From NCBI GenBank assembly GCA_016584305.1, contig JACEEZ010025355.1, positions 521,315 to 585,314 of the forward strand: 64,000 bases of DNA, given 5' to 3'. Both the position numbers and the translations under genes were made by a program. The DNA comes from Chionoecetes opilio (lineage: Eukaryota > Arthropoda > Malacostraca > Decapoda > Majidae). Below, piece after piece: positions 42,701 to 55,762 of the stretch (positions within the stretch are counted from its first letter, which is position 1; every line of letters begins with the position of its first letter). A model generated the notes under the pieces. It searched no databases. It saw only the letters and a program-made list of their open reading frames with translations, and had not been told where the DNA came from.

Positions 42701-43403
42701 ATCCAAAATATATGTAACTTTCCATTCTGTCAATTATCCTTTTCAACATAGTCTTATCACCACAGTGAATTCCAAAGAAACATTCACAGACCTTCCTGAA
42801 CTGAACCATGATTGGAGTTAAGATAGCGTTTTTGACCCATTTACTATTTTATTTTACTTTGCCTGTTACTTAATTACTACTCTATTGATGTGGATAAGAG
42901 TCACCTTTATAAAAGGCAGGTTACATGTTCATGCAGTTTAGATACTGTAACCTGATGTTAACTCATCAATTTACATGCTCATGTGATATAAGTGTTGAAT
43001 GTTTAGCTTTCTGGGTTGTGGAGGACGTACTCATCTCATGTTTTCTTTGATCTGCCTTCTGGGATTTTACCTTTTTACTTTGAAATGTTCAACACCTTCA
43101 TTTTCATCCTTTCTCCACGGGATGAAGCCATTAAATTAATCACATTATTGATGCTGTCAGTCCAAAGTATTCTAGTTTATAATTTATCAAGATATCATTT
43201 ACAGCAGCAATCACACTCAACTCATCCTACTCGTTTAATTCATTCAAACGATTTCACTTTGTTGCAGACAAGAAGTGTTTGTGCTGGCAAGTACAGTAAG
43301 CAGTGAGTGTGTTCACGTAGGACAGCTTGGAAACTATTTTTTTTGCTTAAGGTTTCAGGCTCAAGGATGTAGATAGTTCCCAACGCTGTCTGCTTCCTTA
43401 TAC

Positions 43404-43438
<35 letters not shown>

Positions 43439-44954
43439 CATATATATATGTTAATTAGCTTTAGTAATTGGCATATAGCTATCTATAGTTAATATAAGAA
43501 ATCAAGAGAATGTACCATATTTTTTATGCAAATATCATCTGCTTCACTTCTTTCAGGAACACGTGAGTGAAAGCAGTGCACACTGCCTTTATATGAATAA
43601 GAAGATTGTGCAATATACATATATATATATATATATTTTCCATGTATCAGTATTTTTTACAATAGTTTATGTATTTGTGAAATATAAAAACTGCACGAGT
43701 GGCGACTCATGAGAAGGCCACAATGTAGGAGAATAGTGTACTGTGTGTGCAGCAGACGACACGTAGGAGGGGAGGCAGGCCGAGGTGTGCGTCAGGTGGG
43801 AGGGAGGCAGAGGCGTGCAGAGGAGCAGTGACTGCATGCACGCTCACCTCACGAAACAGGAGTTCATTGCTGCTGTTAGTGTCAGAGAGAGAACAAACTG
43901 CTGTTAGTTTTTTCGTAGTTAGTGTCAGAGCAGCGCGTCCTAAAGAAACAAGTGTCTTTCTCTGAACCTGTTGCAGCCAATGTTTTGAGGCGCACAATAA
44001 AAACGGCAATCTCATGTGCAATCTTTGTACCCCTCCACCTCCATTGTAAAGGCATGACCCCTCACAGCTGTGCCCGGTGCCGACGTGTGAGGACTTCGAG
44101 GTCGGTGGCCTTGGTCTCAGGGTGGTGGCGGGGGAGACGGCTTCGTGGGTGTCGTCCGCTACCTCGCTCTGGGGCGTGACGATTTTTGCATGGTTATTTT
44201 TCCTCCTTTCTTTCCATTAGCCTTTTCAATGGCCATGATTGGTCTAGGAGACAAACTAGGCCGAGGTTGTGAATCTTGTAAAAACACCAGCGAGGGAAAT
44301 CAGACCATTCACACATAAAAGGAAACAGTGGTGAGACTGAGCGCCACAAATATCAAAATCAAGGATAATATAAAAAAATTAAGAATACTGTATCTCTACG
44401 GTAAAGTATATACTATATCTCTAAAGTATATATATATCTCTTAAAAGTATATACTATACCTCTAAAGTATACTATACCTCTATATACTATCCTTGATCAA
44501 AACGGGATAATAAAAACTATTAACAAGAACAAATGAATTCAATTGTATGGTCGCGTTTGACGGCCCGTGTGTAATTAATGTTGAGTTCATGAGGCATTCA
44601 TTCACCACGTATAGAGAGAGATATGTTGTACACAGTGGCGTACCCAGAAAATTGAAAAGGGGGGCCTATATATATATATATCCTCCAACGATTTCAGTAT
44701 TCACATTGCAACTGCATGACCCTTTTTTTTGTATATGAATCATTCGCGCGCGCACACGATTCTTTTTTTCAAGATTAACTGACTAACTATTAAAAGTCTA
44801 TTGATCTACGGTAGCTTTTTCCATGTTTCGTGTACGTGCGCTGCATTGCATTCTATCGAGATCTTCGTTGTGAGCAGACATTCACGTGAAGCATTTTGTC
44901 CTACATTCACGGACGCAGCCATGGTTGGGTGGGTGGCGTGCAGTGATGTAAAAG
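42701..44954. other. Intergenic, no gene recognised
   Basis: (TA)n tracts at 43405-43450 and 43615-43640, a purine-rich stretch around 43740-43830, and TATACTATACCTCTAAAG repeats near 44400-44490. At 44633 a lone hAT-like tip (CAGTGGCGTACCCAG) is followed by AAAAGGGGGGCC without a visible partner. No convincing coding sequence. Confidence 0.45.
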
Positions 44955-45242
44955 TGATCTCTTCCTTATTTTCTTATGTTCTTATTGGAAAAGCGTAGAT
45001 TTAAAAAGGAAATAGGGAAAAACTAGTTTACAAATAGGGTGGTAAATTATTGGAATGGACTCAGTCGTCAGGCAGTTAGTGTGGAGTCAATGTGGAGCTT
45101 TAAAAGGAGGCTAGACAATTTCATGGATGGGGATGAAAGGTGGATGTAGGTACGGTAGTGTTAAGTAAGTAACAGGAACTACCACGTACTATGTGTATAG
45201 GTCTCGTGGTCACTTGTAGCTTCCTTATTTTCTTATGTTCTT
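44955..45242 (+). mobile_element. CR1-like LINE 3' end following a second 3' tip
   Basis: CTTATTTTCTTATGTTCTTA is followed directly by another copy encoding EKRRFKKEIGKN, NRVVNYWNGLSRQ and FKRRLDNFMDGDER, with its own CTTATTTTCTTATGTT end. Two 3' ends in tandem suggest repeated insertion at the same tail. Confidence 0.75.
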
Positions 45243-45291
45243 GTCTGGCACATCCCCTTTTTTTGGCATTATAATCAATTTTGTGTTCTTA

Positions 45292-46191
45292 AGCCCCTAT
45301 CTCACATTCACGTATCTGAACACGAATGAACACGATTTAACGTTTTTCCTTAAATCGTGTTAGAACGTATGAAGGTCGCGCACTCATTCGTGTTAAGTCG
45401 TGGTCGGTCGCGCGCGGTCGTATGGACGTCGCAGCTCGGCTTAAATCGTGTTATAAATTTTTGCAATGCAAAAATTTATAACACGATTTAAGCCGAGCTG
45501 AAAAGTCGTGTTCAGTCGTATGAAGGTCGTATGACAGTCGTGTTCAATCGTATGAAGATCGTGTTCAGTCGTATGAAGATCGTGTTCAGTCGCGTTCAGT
45601 CGTGTTGAAAAAAAAAGTTATCGGATCATCCCCAAAATGGCCTTAAAACCTTCCCATGGTCAACCTGGTTCCAAAACTGTGCCATATGATGGGATTGCGC
45701 CACGGGGGGCGGAACCTATAGCACACACACACACACACACAGACATACACACACACTTTCGCTTATATTATTATAGATAGATGACCCACGTGACCAAAAT
45801 AAACAAAAATATGTCGTATGAAGGTCTTGCTCAGTCGTATGGAGATCGTGTTTAGTTTTGTAGTCGTATGGACATCGTAATGATTCGTGTTTAATCGTAT
45901 GGCGGTCGTCGTATGTGATTCGTGTGTTAAGAGTCGTATGGGCGTCGTTTTACATGGGGTCGTGTTTGTCGTATGACATCGTATTGGGGTCGTGTTAATG
46001 GGGTTAATTCGTGTTGTATCGTATGAAGTATCTTATGGGGTCGTATGGAAGTTGTGTCAGTCGTAGAAGGTCGATGAGGGTCGGTTTGGTTAAGAAATTT
46101 GCTAACCACGGTCGGCACAATTCGAACACGATTTTCAACTTTCTTAAATCGTGTTCGCAATTTCTTAAATCGTGTATGTGAGATAGGGGCT
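45292..46191. mobile_element. PIF/Harbinger-like element with TTA duplication
   Basis: Ends AGCCCCTATCTCACATTCAC and GTGTATGTGAGATAGGGGCT are inverted. TTA flanks both sides (45289-45291, 46192-46194). The interior is dominated by short repeats of TCGTATGAAGGTCGTGTTCA and a perfect hairpin around TTATAAATTTTTGCAATGC. No transposase. A foreign piece is inserted at about 45605-45785. Confidence 0.65.
45605..45785 (+). mobile_element. Repeat 3' end with ACTTTCGCTT terminus
   Basis: GTTATCGGATCATCC through CCACGGGGGGCGGAACCTAT, a (CA)n tract, then ACTTTCGCTTATATTATTAT. A second copy is at 50690-50912. Such tails are common on arthropod non-LTR elements; the family is uncertain. Confidence 0.55.
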
Positions 46192-46595
46192 TTATGTGTG
46201 AGTGACGGACGCGGTTGCATGTCGCCCTCAAGACTGCGAGTGTGCGTGCGTGCCAACGAGAGGAAGGGAAGGGTGGACACAGGGACAACCCTACCATCGA
46301 TGACTCTTTTATGGTATCCACACGGAGACACAGAGAGATAGACTATAATGTCACAGGATATACGAAACGATGGGATCAAAGGGACTTGCTGGTATTGGAT
46401 AGGGAATCTGTGAATATAATGAGAAGGGACAGAGCTGCAGCATGCCTCCCTAATTGATGAGATGATTGAGGATTTCATTTTTTTCTTTTTCTTTTATCTC
46501 TCTCTCTCTCTGAACATACCGTATATATGTAGGCTACATACAGTTCACACTTTACTCCTTTCATTACGAGTTCAAATTAGGACAAGATTTGACAT

Positions 46596-46660
46596 ATTTA
46601 CAGGAACTACCACTTCTAATAGATCTCGCGGCCTCTTGTAGCTTCCTTATGTTTTTCCTT
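46596..46660 (+). mobile_element. CR1-like LINE 3' tip
   Basis: Reads CAGGAACTACCACTTCTAAT, then GCGGCCTCTTGTAGCTTCC. About the last 60 bp of the family. Confidence 0.6.
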
Positions 46661-46677
46661 ATGTGCACAAATGGAAG

Positions 46678-47882
46678 AGGCCTTCCATTTGTGCCCAAGT
46701 TCCAGGAACCAGTTCTTTCAGTTCAGGGTTGGGTTCAAGTTCCTGGTTCTGGGTTCGCGTGTCACAAATGGAACGCAAAAACCCCGTTTTTTTGTTTACA
46801 AACAAACTCAGCTGGCGAGGCAAGAGAGAGAGAGAGAGAGAGAGATTAAAAGTGGTAACTCAGCTGTGATGTGAAGGGATCATATAAAGTTTAAGATCGC
46901 GGGACCGCAATTTCCTCCACCAGTGCTACCGTAGATAACAGTGAAGTCGTCACCTGCAGTGAAGTCGCCAGGCGCCAAATATTACGAATTATAGCATCAC
47001 TACTGATTTTTATGTGCCACTGAAGATGTTACACAGTAGTTTATATCATGATTGTATAATCTACCCTGTTTCAGCGTTGTTTTATGCTTTGTATCTGCAA
47101 ATATAACTGTTGCGCATTTTGCTTCTCATGTTTTTCTTCGCGCGATGACAGACAGTAAACAGTAGCTTTTCGGGCGGCAGGACGCAGACTTGCCAGATCT
47201 TTCAAACTTGAATAGAATTTATTTTCACGTTGGCAGAGGAATTTTTATATATCCAAGCATCTTCCGCAGTTAATATACATAGAGACTTGTTTTACTTTAC
47301 CTCTAATTTCCCTGAATTCCCCAGAGTGGCGACTCAACTATTGGATTAAAATACTAGCTGATATTAAAATACTAGCTGGCGACTTTATTGTAGTAGGTAT
47401 AGTGAGGTCGCCACTCGGTTTTATTTTTGTAATTTGTTCATTTATAGCCCTAATATGACACAGATGAAGACACAAAATGACACAGACTTTCCAGATAGCC
47501 CCTTCTAACTTTCCTGAAATCATGGATGTAGAAATTTAAGTATTAACGCCACCACACGTCTGTAAATAACAAAGAAACGTAGAACTGGCGACTTCACTGT
47601 TATCTACGGTAGACTAATAGGCCTGTCTGACATCCTCTCCGACTCGTGCATGCGGAAAACCCTTCACGATAAGAGAAATAGGGCCCAAGGCGGCCAATAT
47701 TTGTGATGAACTGAAAACTCTACCCAGGCTACCGACCGCCCTATGTGGGTAGAGAAAGTTCAAGGGTTTTGCTGTATCACTACGCGCGTCGCCTCGGACC
47801 CAGGTTTTCGTGCGCAAATGGAACGCCTGAATTCTTGGGTTCCGTGAACTGGTTCCTGAAATGTCGCAAATGGAAGAGGCCT
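46678..47882. mobile_element. TIR element, interrupted by a MITE
   Basis: The left end AGGCCTTCCATTTGTG with CAGGAACCAGTTC pairs with the right end GAACTGGTTCCTGAAATG then CGCAAATGGAAGAGGCCT. No clear target duplication or transposase. The MITE 46929-47609 lies inside, and a (GA)n tract is at 46827-46846. Confidence 0.5.
46929..47609. mobile_element. Tc1/mariner-like MITE, longer relative of 3152-3632
   Basis: Ends CCGTAGATAACAGTGAAGTC and the inverted ...CACTGTTATCTACGG. TA flanks both sides (46927-46928, 47610-47611). The interior matches the first copy at both ends but has a different centre with a tandem TATTAAAATACTAGCTG. Confidence 0.8.
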
Positions 47883-48287
47883 AAATTTATTCTTATTTTC
47901 CCTCTCAGTTCTTCCATGTCCATCGATCATATCCCGTCAGGCGTCATATCAGACACGTAGACATTTCTGCCTTTACAGCCGCTATGGAACACTTTTGACT
48001 TGCCTGGTGATTCTCCGTCTCGTTGATTAAATTATTGCAGTAATTCACGCTGATCCTCGCATTTCTATCGTAATATAATATTAATTCTCCTCATTTCATT
48101 ACGTGGAACTGAACCTTCTCTATTGTGAATATATCGAGTCGTCATTTTTTCTGAATAGCTACAGGTAGTATATTCTTTGAAGTGCAATTTTCATTCATAT
48201 CTATACGTCTTTTTTTTATCTCTTTCCTTACACAAGAGTTAATATCATATTGAGTGGTAGCCCTATATATCATGGTCTTCCTAGTTG

Positions 48288-48424
<137 letters not shown>

Positions 48425-48444
48425 TGTATGTGCTCTATATTACT

Positions 48445-48892
48445 CACTAGCCGCAAAGCCGCCGGGCGGACTTTTTGGCTAGCTCCTGCGGAGGGCTATT
48501 GGTGGGCCCTCGGCCCACCACCTGTGTTTGGTGGGCCTTTGGCCCACCAAACACAGACTCTCCAGATAGCCCCTTCTAACTTTCCTGAAATCATGGATGT
48601 AGAAATGTATGTATTAACGCCAACCCATTCACATCACCCCCAACCCATTCACTCACCCATTACCCATCACCCCCCACCCATTCACTCACCCATTACCCAT
48701 CACCCCCCACCCATTCACTCACCCATTACCCATCACCACACACCCATTCACTCACCCATTACCCATCACCCCCCATCTATTCCCTCACCCATCAACCCCC
48801 ACCCATTCACTCACCCATCACCCCACACCCATTACCCATCACCCCACCCATTCACTCACCCATTACCCATCACCCTACATCAAGGCTTCCTC
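48445..48892. repeat. Hairpin, MITE scrap and CACCCATT minisatellite
   Basis: Two GC-rich hairpins (TGGTGGGCCCTCGGCCCACC at 48501 and GTTTGGTGGGCC/GGCCCACCAAAC at 48526-48553) are followed by a scrap of the 3152-type MITE (CCAGATAGCCCCTTCTAACT). Then irregular copies of CACCCATTCACTCACCCATT and CCCATCACCCCCCA run to 48870. Confidence 0.7.
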
Positions 48893-50655
48893 AATTAGAG
48901 AGAACTGCAACTCCGAAATGCCAGTGGTCGCTGGCAGTTTTAACTCACAATTTGGTGAAAAGTTGGTCAACTTGAAAGAAAAATATGGGCTTATTCCACT
49001 GCACTTAAAACACAAAAGTATAATATTAAGAACGATTTTCTTCTATATGTATATTGTATAGAAGCCTGATTCTGTAAAACATTGTATATAACCAAATAAC
49101 CAAGTAGGTTATAGTTGAGGAGGCGAGGTAAATGCTACTCTATGATATTATATAGTCAATAACGAATGTTTAGAAGTTATCTATACCTAGGCAGTCATAT
49201 TTTCCTGTTATTATTGTGTATCAATCAGATAGAAAGCCTGGAAGTGCAATGAGTCGACGCGTGAAGTCGTAATGTTTTGATTCAATCTCCCCGCCACAAT
49301 CTCCCCGCCCACCACTCCCCGCCGCGGCATGTCGCCTCCACAATTGGAGAGAACTGAAACTCGAGAAATGCCAGTGGTCGCTGGCAGTTTTAACTCAAAG
49401 GTTGGTCTACTGTGTTTTCCCTCCGCGACTAATATTTTTCATAAATCAATTTCGCGATAAATATTGATGCACCGCATCTGAATACTAAAAAAGAACGTTC
49501 TTCTGTTGTTCTAGTAAGTGTATGCATGACATGCATTACGATTGAACGTTCTAAGATAGCAATTTAATGCAAATTACTCGCCTCGAGTAGCAAAGCTTAA
49601 TATATTTTTTACATGTATATTGTGGCATGTAAAATTTGGGCGATGTTCACACTGTTTTCTAAGACAGTACTGCTGCGTCTGGCAAACGCTTGTCAAAATA
49701 CAATAAGCAATGCCTTGGAAAAACGAAGAATAAAGAATGCCGAAATCGGCTTGTTGCTGCGACAATGTAGGTTATAATTGTGGAGGCGACACGCCGCGGC
49801 GGGGAGTGGTGGCGGGGAGATTGTGGCGGGGAGATTGAATCAAAACATTGCTACTTCACGCGTCGACTCATTGCACTTCCAGGCTTTCTATCTGATTGAT
49901 ACACAATAATAACAGGAACATATGACTGCCTAGGTATAGATAACTTCTAAACATACGTTATTGACTGTATAATATCATAGAGTAACATTTACCTCGCCTC
50001 CTCAACTATAACCTACTTGGTTATTTGGTTAAATACATGTTTTACAGAATCAGGCTTCTATACAATATACATATAGAAGAAAATCGTTCTTAAAATTATA
50101 CTTTTGTGTTTTAAGTGCAGTGGAATAAGCCCATATTTTTCTTTCAAGTTGACCAACTTTTCACCAAATTGTGAGTTAAAACTGCCAGCGACCACTGGCA
50201 TTTCGGAGTTGCAGTTCTCTCTAATTATAACCTACATTGTCGCAGCAACAAGCCGATTTCGGCATTCTTTATTCTTCGTTTTTCCAAGGCATTGCTTATT
50301 GTATTTTGACAAGCGTTTGCCAGACGCAGCAGTAATGTCTTAGAAAACAGTGTGAACATCGCCCAAATTTTACATGCCACAATATACATGTAAAAAATAT
50401 ATTAAGCTTTGCTACTCGAGGCGAGTAATTTGCATTAAATTGCTATTATAGAACGTTCCATCGTAATGCATGTCATCCATATAATTAGTAGAACAACAGA
50501 AGAACTATATCTTTTGGTATTCAGATGCGGTGCATCAATGTTTATCGCGAAATTAATTTATGAAAAATATTAGTCGCGGAGCCAAAACACAAGTAGACCA
50601 ACCTTTGAGTTAAAACTGCTAGCGAACACTGGCATTTCTCGAGTTTCAGTTCATT
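48893..50655. repeat. Interleaved long inverted repeats (A-B-A'-B')
   Basis: Segment A (48893-49345) is the reverse complement of A' (about 49775-50228). Segment B (49346-49785) is the reverse complement of B' (50229-50655). A and B begin with a related end containing AAATGCCAGTGGTCGCTGGC, itself a hairpin. No transposase is recognised. The segment lies next to a repeat with an ACTTTCGCTT end. Confidence 0.8.
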
Positions 50656-50689
50656 GGAATTCTCGCAACCCACTTTTTTCACAATTATC

Positions 50690-50848
50690 GCTAATAGGCT
50701 GCTGAAAAAAAAAGAAAAAAAAAAGTGATCGGATCATCTCATAAGTGGGCTTAAAGCCTTCCCCTGGTCACCTGGTTCCAAAAATGTGGTATATGATGGG
50801 ATTCCGCCACGGAGGGCGGAACCTATACCACACACACACACACACACA

Positions 50849-50891
<43 letters not shown>

Positions 50892-50912
50892 TCGCTTTTA
50901 TTAATATAGATT
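50690..50912 (+). mobile_element. Repeat 3' end with ACTTTCGCTT terminus
   Basis: GTGATCGGATCATCTCATAA, CCACGGAGGGCGGAACCTAT, then (CA)n and ACTTTCGCTTTTATTAATAT. Second copy of the family at 45605-45785. Confidence 0.55.
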
Positions 50913-52140
50913 TAATGTAAATCCCTTCTACGACACACACGTACGGGTCGTAATAAAATCAAGACTCAAATGACCCTATATAGCGCTCTTCCCTCCATCT
51001 TACATAAGTTTTACTGTCTGGGTTCGCCTCCTTTGCTTCCCCCGACCCCCGACACGCAAGGTCGTCATATGGGGCGGTGCAGCGATCTGACTAGCTTCAC
51101 CCGCCCGATTAGCTTGAGGTTAGGTTTGATTTAGGTTTGGTTGTTCTCTTTCTAAATTACTTTTGCAATTTTACAATTTTTCCCGAGGTTGATGGCTCCC
51201 CACTGTCCCTTTGTACCTGTGTGGACCCGTTGATTGCATTATCTATCACACCTGCCGACGGTAAAGTGAACCAGCTGCTATGATTTGATACGCCTAACGG
51301 AAAATAGTTTCAATTCAACGATAAATGCAATCATTATATCATTATAGTCGTGCATCTACGCAGCAATAAAATAATACCATTAGCATAAATTATTCATATG
51401 TACCCGAGTCCATGCAGACACCAGCAGGAAGACACACACATCAATATATATATAGCTTTGCCCGTAGCATTATCCTGGAATGGACTGGAAGCTAGAGGTG
51501 ATAATAGTAAAAAATGTGCATCAATTTACATAAATACATAGGTAGCATAGAGATGAGATGAGACAAGAGGTGCACGTACGATCAAAGAGACACGCACATT
51601 ACAAATTTCTGCGAGTCGATTTCAAGGCCATTGCTATTTCCATATAATGTAAGTACGAGGACGATCGAGTACTCCATGAACCCTTGCATGATAGATCTAA
51701 TGCGAAGAACCCGTCACTACATTGGCTCCATTTCCCCATCTTTTACCTGTCCTATCCCCTTTCCATTCCCTTTCTCTACCTAGATTGTGTCCCATGAATC
51801 ATACTCAAATGTTATGATATACCACAGAACATTAGAACGCCTTTTAGACATGCATATGAGTATGTCGAATCATCATTTTATCATCGTCATCAAAATATAG
51901 ATGATAACATTAATGATGACAATTCTCTCTCATTTCATTATGTTGTAGTTTTTTGTCCAGAGAAAAGAGATAGATCGAGAGAGCGTATTTGTGATACTTG
52001 CAAGATTAAGCAACCTACATCGCATTTTTTATTCCAAACGATAATACTCAATAAGAAGACCATTGATGCAACTATTCATTGAAATAGTACATTCCATAGC
52101 CCGGAGGTTGACTCATGAGACAGTCATTCTCCCGCCAAAT
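50913..52140. other. Intergenic, no gene recognised
   Basis: Mixed AT-rich sequence with a short AGGTTAGGTTTGATTTAGGTTTGG run near 51117, mildly telomere-like. No conserved coding signal. Confidence 0.45.
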
Positions 52141-52159
52141 CTACTGTAAGACTGAACCC

Positions 52160-52450
52160 TGATTGGTGGGGAATGTGACGTCACACCATGCATCGCAGCC
52201 AAAAAGTGGAGAACATATGCTGCCTAACTTGTCTTCTCATCACACCACCCTAAAAACTAAGAGAATTTCAGTATTTGTGTTGTTAGAATTGGTTATAAGG
52301 ATAGGTGAATATGCTATATAGGCTCCATACTTCTTTGAACGAGGAATTCGTTTCCATACAAAATCCAGTTAGGTCACGTGACGCATCGTTTCCCGCCATC
52401 TTTGCCGCATGTTTGCCTGTCTGGCTCCGGAACCCGCTGAGAGAAGGTTA
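52160..52450 (+). promoter_or_regulatory. Promoter-like cluster, candidate NAP1 first exon
   Basis: Within 290 bp: an inverted CCAAT (GATTGG, 52161), a perfect CRE (TGACGTCA, 52176-52183), a palindromic E-box (GTCACGTGAC, 52373-52382), an E2F-like TTTCCCGC, and a YY1-like CGCCATCTT. CTGAGAGAAG then meets a GTTAGT donor-like site near 52448. Such clusters mark housekeeping promoters. The next coding exon downstream on this strand is NAP1 exon 1 (57468), which has its own 5'-UTR acceptor, so this may be its non-coding first exon. The link is inference. Confidence 0.45.
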
Positions 52451-55400
52451 GTGGCGGCACGGGATCCTCCGGCCTGTTACTTATTGATTTATATCCTGTC
52501 ATTGAAGGGTTTCACTGGTCACGCAGACGCAGGCAATGTTGCTTGAGGTGTTATGGGTGGCGAGGGAGGCTGCAAGGCCGTGGTGGACCTGGCAAGGCTT
52601 TGTGGCAGCCCGGCCTGCACTGCTCTGCGCCTCATTATTATTGCATCTACTGCCCGTAATCACCTACACTATTTTGGAATTGATATTCGTGTTCCTTGAT
52701 CTAATTAGTGGGAGGTTTACTCTATAGCATTTCCTTCGAAAATTGATACTTTTTCGAGAAATTTAGCAAATATATTAACACGTTTTAGTCCGCCACGACC
52801 CGCTAGGCAGTTTTGCCAATGTCTCGCTGCTAGGGGCGCCCCTAGCCCCTTACCCTGGTCCGCTGCCCTCCTGACGGTGTATGGCGGGGGCCTCATGACG
52901 GCCATGCCGAGGTGGGGGTGACAGGTGTGGGGGGGCGGTGTGAAGGTGAATGCCATAATGTCTTTGTGTGATGTCTCACGTGGGTCATAATGGCCATGCG
53001 CCACCCCGCACCCTGCCTGGCCGCCCTCTGCTGCATGCCAGGGATCGCTGCCTGGCCACGGTCAGGGTGTGCAGCTGTAGGGCTGCAGGCTGCAGGGCCG
53101 AGGACTGGACGCTGTCAAAGGACAAGGGTCACAAAATGGTTTCGTTTTGACGTCATCAGTGTATCGGTTGGTCTTACTTTAGGAACTGTTCAATTACCAA
53201 GGTTGCTGCGCAGGAAGCAGGCGGCCCATCACAGCCCTTAAGCCTGGTGGGGTAGAAGGCCGCCTGCTCTGAGGTGACCACGACGTTTACCAGTAAAGGT
53301 GCGGACACAGCGTACGGCCGTGGGTGGTGGTGGTGTTAGCGGGGCCCTGGTGCACGGGATTACGGCCGTGCTCCCCAAACCTAAAGGGGAAGGTAGTGAT
53401 GGTGCAGCTGCGGGTTGAGGGTGTGAGGTATTGATGTGGCTGGGCCCTGCAAACCCCCGGGGTAATCCTGCCTTGGCCGCAGAAGGGTTTTAATAGCCGG
53501 TGAAGTATTTTACTGTCGTGTTGTGTTTGCCACGCCGAGGTGCTGTCAGGGACTTGTGATAGTGCGTCGATACTGTGGTTTGTTTTCTAGTGATCAATAA
53601 CAGATTAAACTTTAACCTTAATTTACGGGAGTAACATGTAAGTGGTGGCAACCACTGTGTTCAGGTAATGGCGCGATTATTGTTTTCTTCCTGGCTGTCA
53701 GAAAAGGTGAAATGATGCTCGAATATAATTTCTCATTGACTTTTGAGGAATTAAGTTTTCGTTCATAATATGAGTTCTGACGGTTTAGCACAAATTGCGG
53801 CTTTATATTGATAAGATAGTCTCTTCCTTTTCATACCAAATGGTGTAAAGTACTGAGTTTTTCGTGATTTAATTATTGAGTTTTATCGTGAGGGGCATGA
53901 ACAAGTATGCTGGGTAGTGCATGATGCTGAAACAGCTTAAGACTTACTCTTTAGTGCTTGCATACTTTAATTATTGTGAAACATTTGTCGTACAAACTGA
54001 TAACTTGCATCGCTGTTGATGCCTTTATTAGTGTCTTGTGATGCTGTGTACTCCTCAGTTGTGCTAAAAATAGGTTTTAGCTTCACATTTTTTTTAGGTT
54101 TGCACAGGAACAAAGTATCTCCATTTGGAAAAACATCCCATATTAAGTAAGCGAAAAAAAAATTAACTTGGCTGAAAATCTTGCAACAGTCATAAGGTAT
54201 ATATTTACCTAGAATACCAAAGCTCTCTTTTAGCACATGGATCAAGCACTATTTTTGTAGTACATCGATATTTGTCCAGTGATATCTTTAAAGGTGGCAG
54301 TGCTGCTAAGACGGATCGGTAACATTCTAGAGTCCTTTCCCGCCCTTATTAGTGGGCTATTTTCCTCCAGACCTTCACAGATATCTCTAAAACTTAAATA
54401 TAAAGTGGGGTAGAGATGCCCCCTCCCCTCTACCCCAAGAAACCTAGGGGAGTGGTGGGGTGTTTGGGTGGGGGAGACGGAAGTCACTGCCTGTTTGAAC
54501 AACCAAGGCACATTAAAATGTTACTTCAACAATATTGAGATATAAGAAGTAACAATGCTGGGTTTCATATCTTTACTTTAACAAAAAATATGCATTCAAG
54601 ATAGCATTGACCAGGTGCTTTCTTTTTTAGATACTTACCGATAATAATAATAATTTCATTCTCACCCGAAGGCGTACAGGAAAAACAACATTATACAGAC
54701 ATGAGTGAATGAACTTAAAGTACTAAAGCAAACAAAATGTCTTTGCTCTGTGGCCATGCTCTTTAATGTGGCAATATATGTGGCTACCTATGATAACAGA
54801 TAGTCCAGGTGTAAACCCATTTATAATAAAACCAGGTTAATCAATCAGAAATTATTAGAAACGTGAACACCAGGGGATGGAGCTTGGGGCCAAAGGGTTA
54901 TGATAGCTTAGATGACAACGAACAGCAAGGTAACAGGATGGGTTGATGAATATCCCTGGCATTATATACTGTAGACAATCTGTAGTAGTGTAGTTTGTCC
55001 TCTGGAAACCAGTTGGAGGCTGATCAATGCCGTCCGGACGTTCCAGCCCGTCAGTCAGGGTCTTACCGTAGCTTGGCGGAGGAGGATGAAAGTTTGCCTT
55101 TGAACAATTTATTACCATTAGAACGAGGACTAGTACTATATTTGATATTTATTTTCAGGCATCTTGAAATTTCTAAATGTTGGTAATATTATCCCAACAC
55201 TGTTCTTTGTTATTTACGACCACCTGTTCTTTTATGTCAATATATCTTTGCACAGATGTCATTGATGAAAACAGTGTGGAAAGTATATTAAATTCTTAGG
55301 AGTATTATGATAGAAAGACCAATATCGACCCTATTGCAGAGCATGCAAACAGAGTTATGATCCAAATGCAGTAATACAAATGATCACACTCAAAAGGTTA

Positions 55401-55550
55401 ACAGTTGTCCTGTGCAGAACTACTCGCTTTCTTTCTACTTCACTTTCAAAACAGTAAACTAATACATCAGAAGAATAACAACAGCACCATGTTATCTATA
55501 AACATCATCACTCACGTACCATTGATAAACAACACTTATGGAGAATTTCT

Positions 55551-55762
55551 TTACCCTTTGAGACCCAGAACGTAATTTGCAATGTAATTTGGCTAACATT
55601 AATTAGACAATTTTTAGTTAATATAAGCAATATTTTATAGATATGACCTGTTTAGTATCCTTGTCCACTAACTCATTTGGTATATTCAGTTACTTTTCGT
55701 TATTTTATGACTACAAAAGACAAATATTTTATAGCAAAGTAAAGATCTGGGCGTGAAGGGGT
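55551..55762. mobile_element. piggyBac-like MITE
   Basis: CCCTTTGAGACCCAGAACG to GATCTGGGCGTGAAGGGG. TTAA is intact on the right and reduced to TTA on the left. Confidence 0.75.

Noticed and set aside
43707..44179. Overlapping frames of 70-104 codons
   Set aside because: No conserved motif, splice logic or codon pattern; probably chance.
46004..46478. Frames in the Harbinger-like element (up to 183 codons)
   Set aside because: They follow the TCGTATG repeats and cross the element border; no transposase motif.
52536..52727. 63-codon hydrophobic frame as a small membrane protein
   Set aside because: No recognised relative, no splice or expression support, and it lies where a 5' intron is expected.
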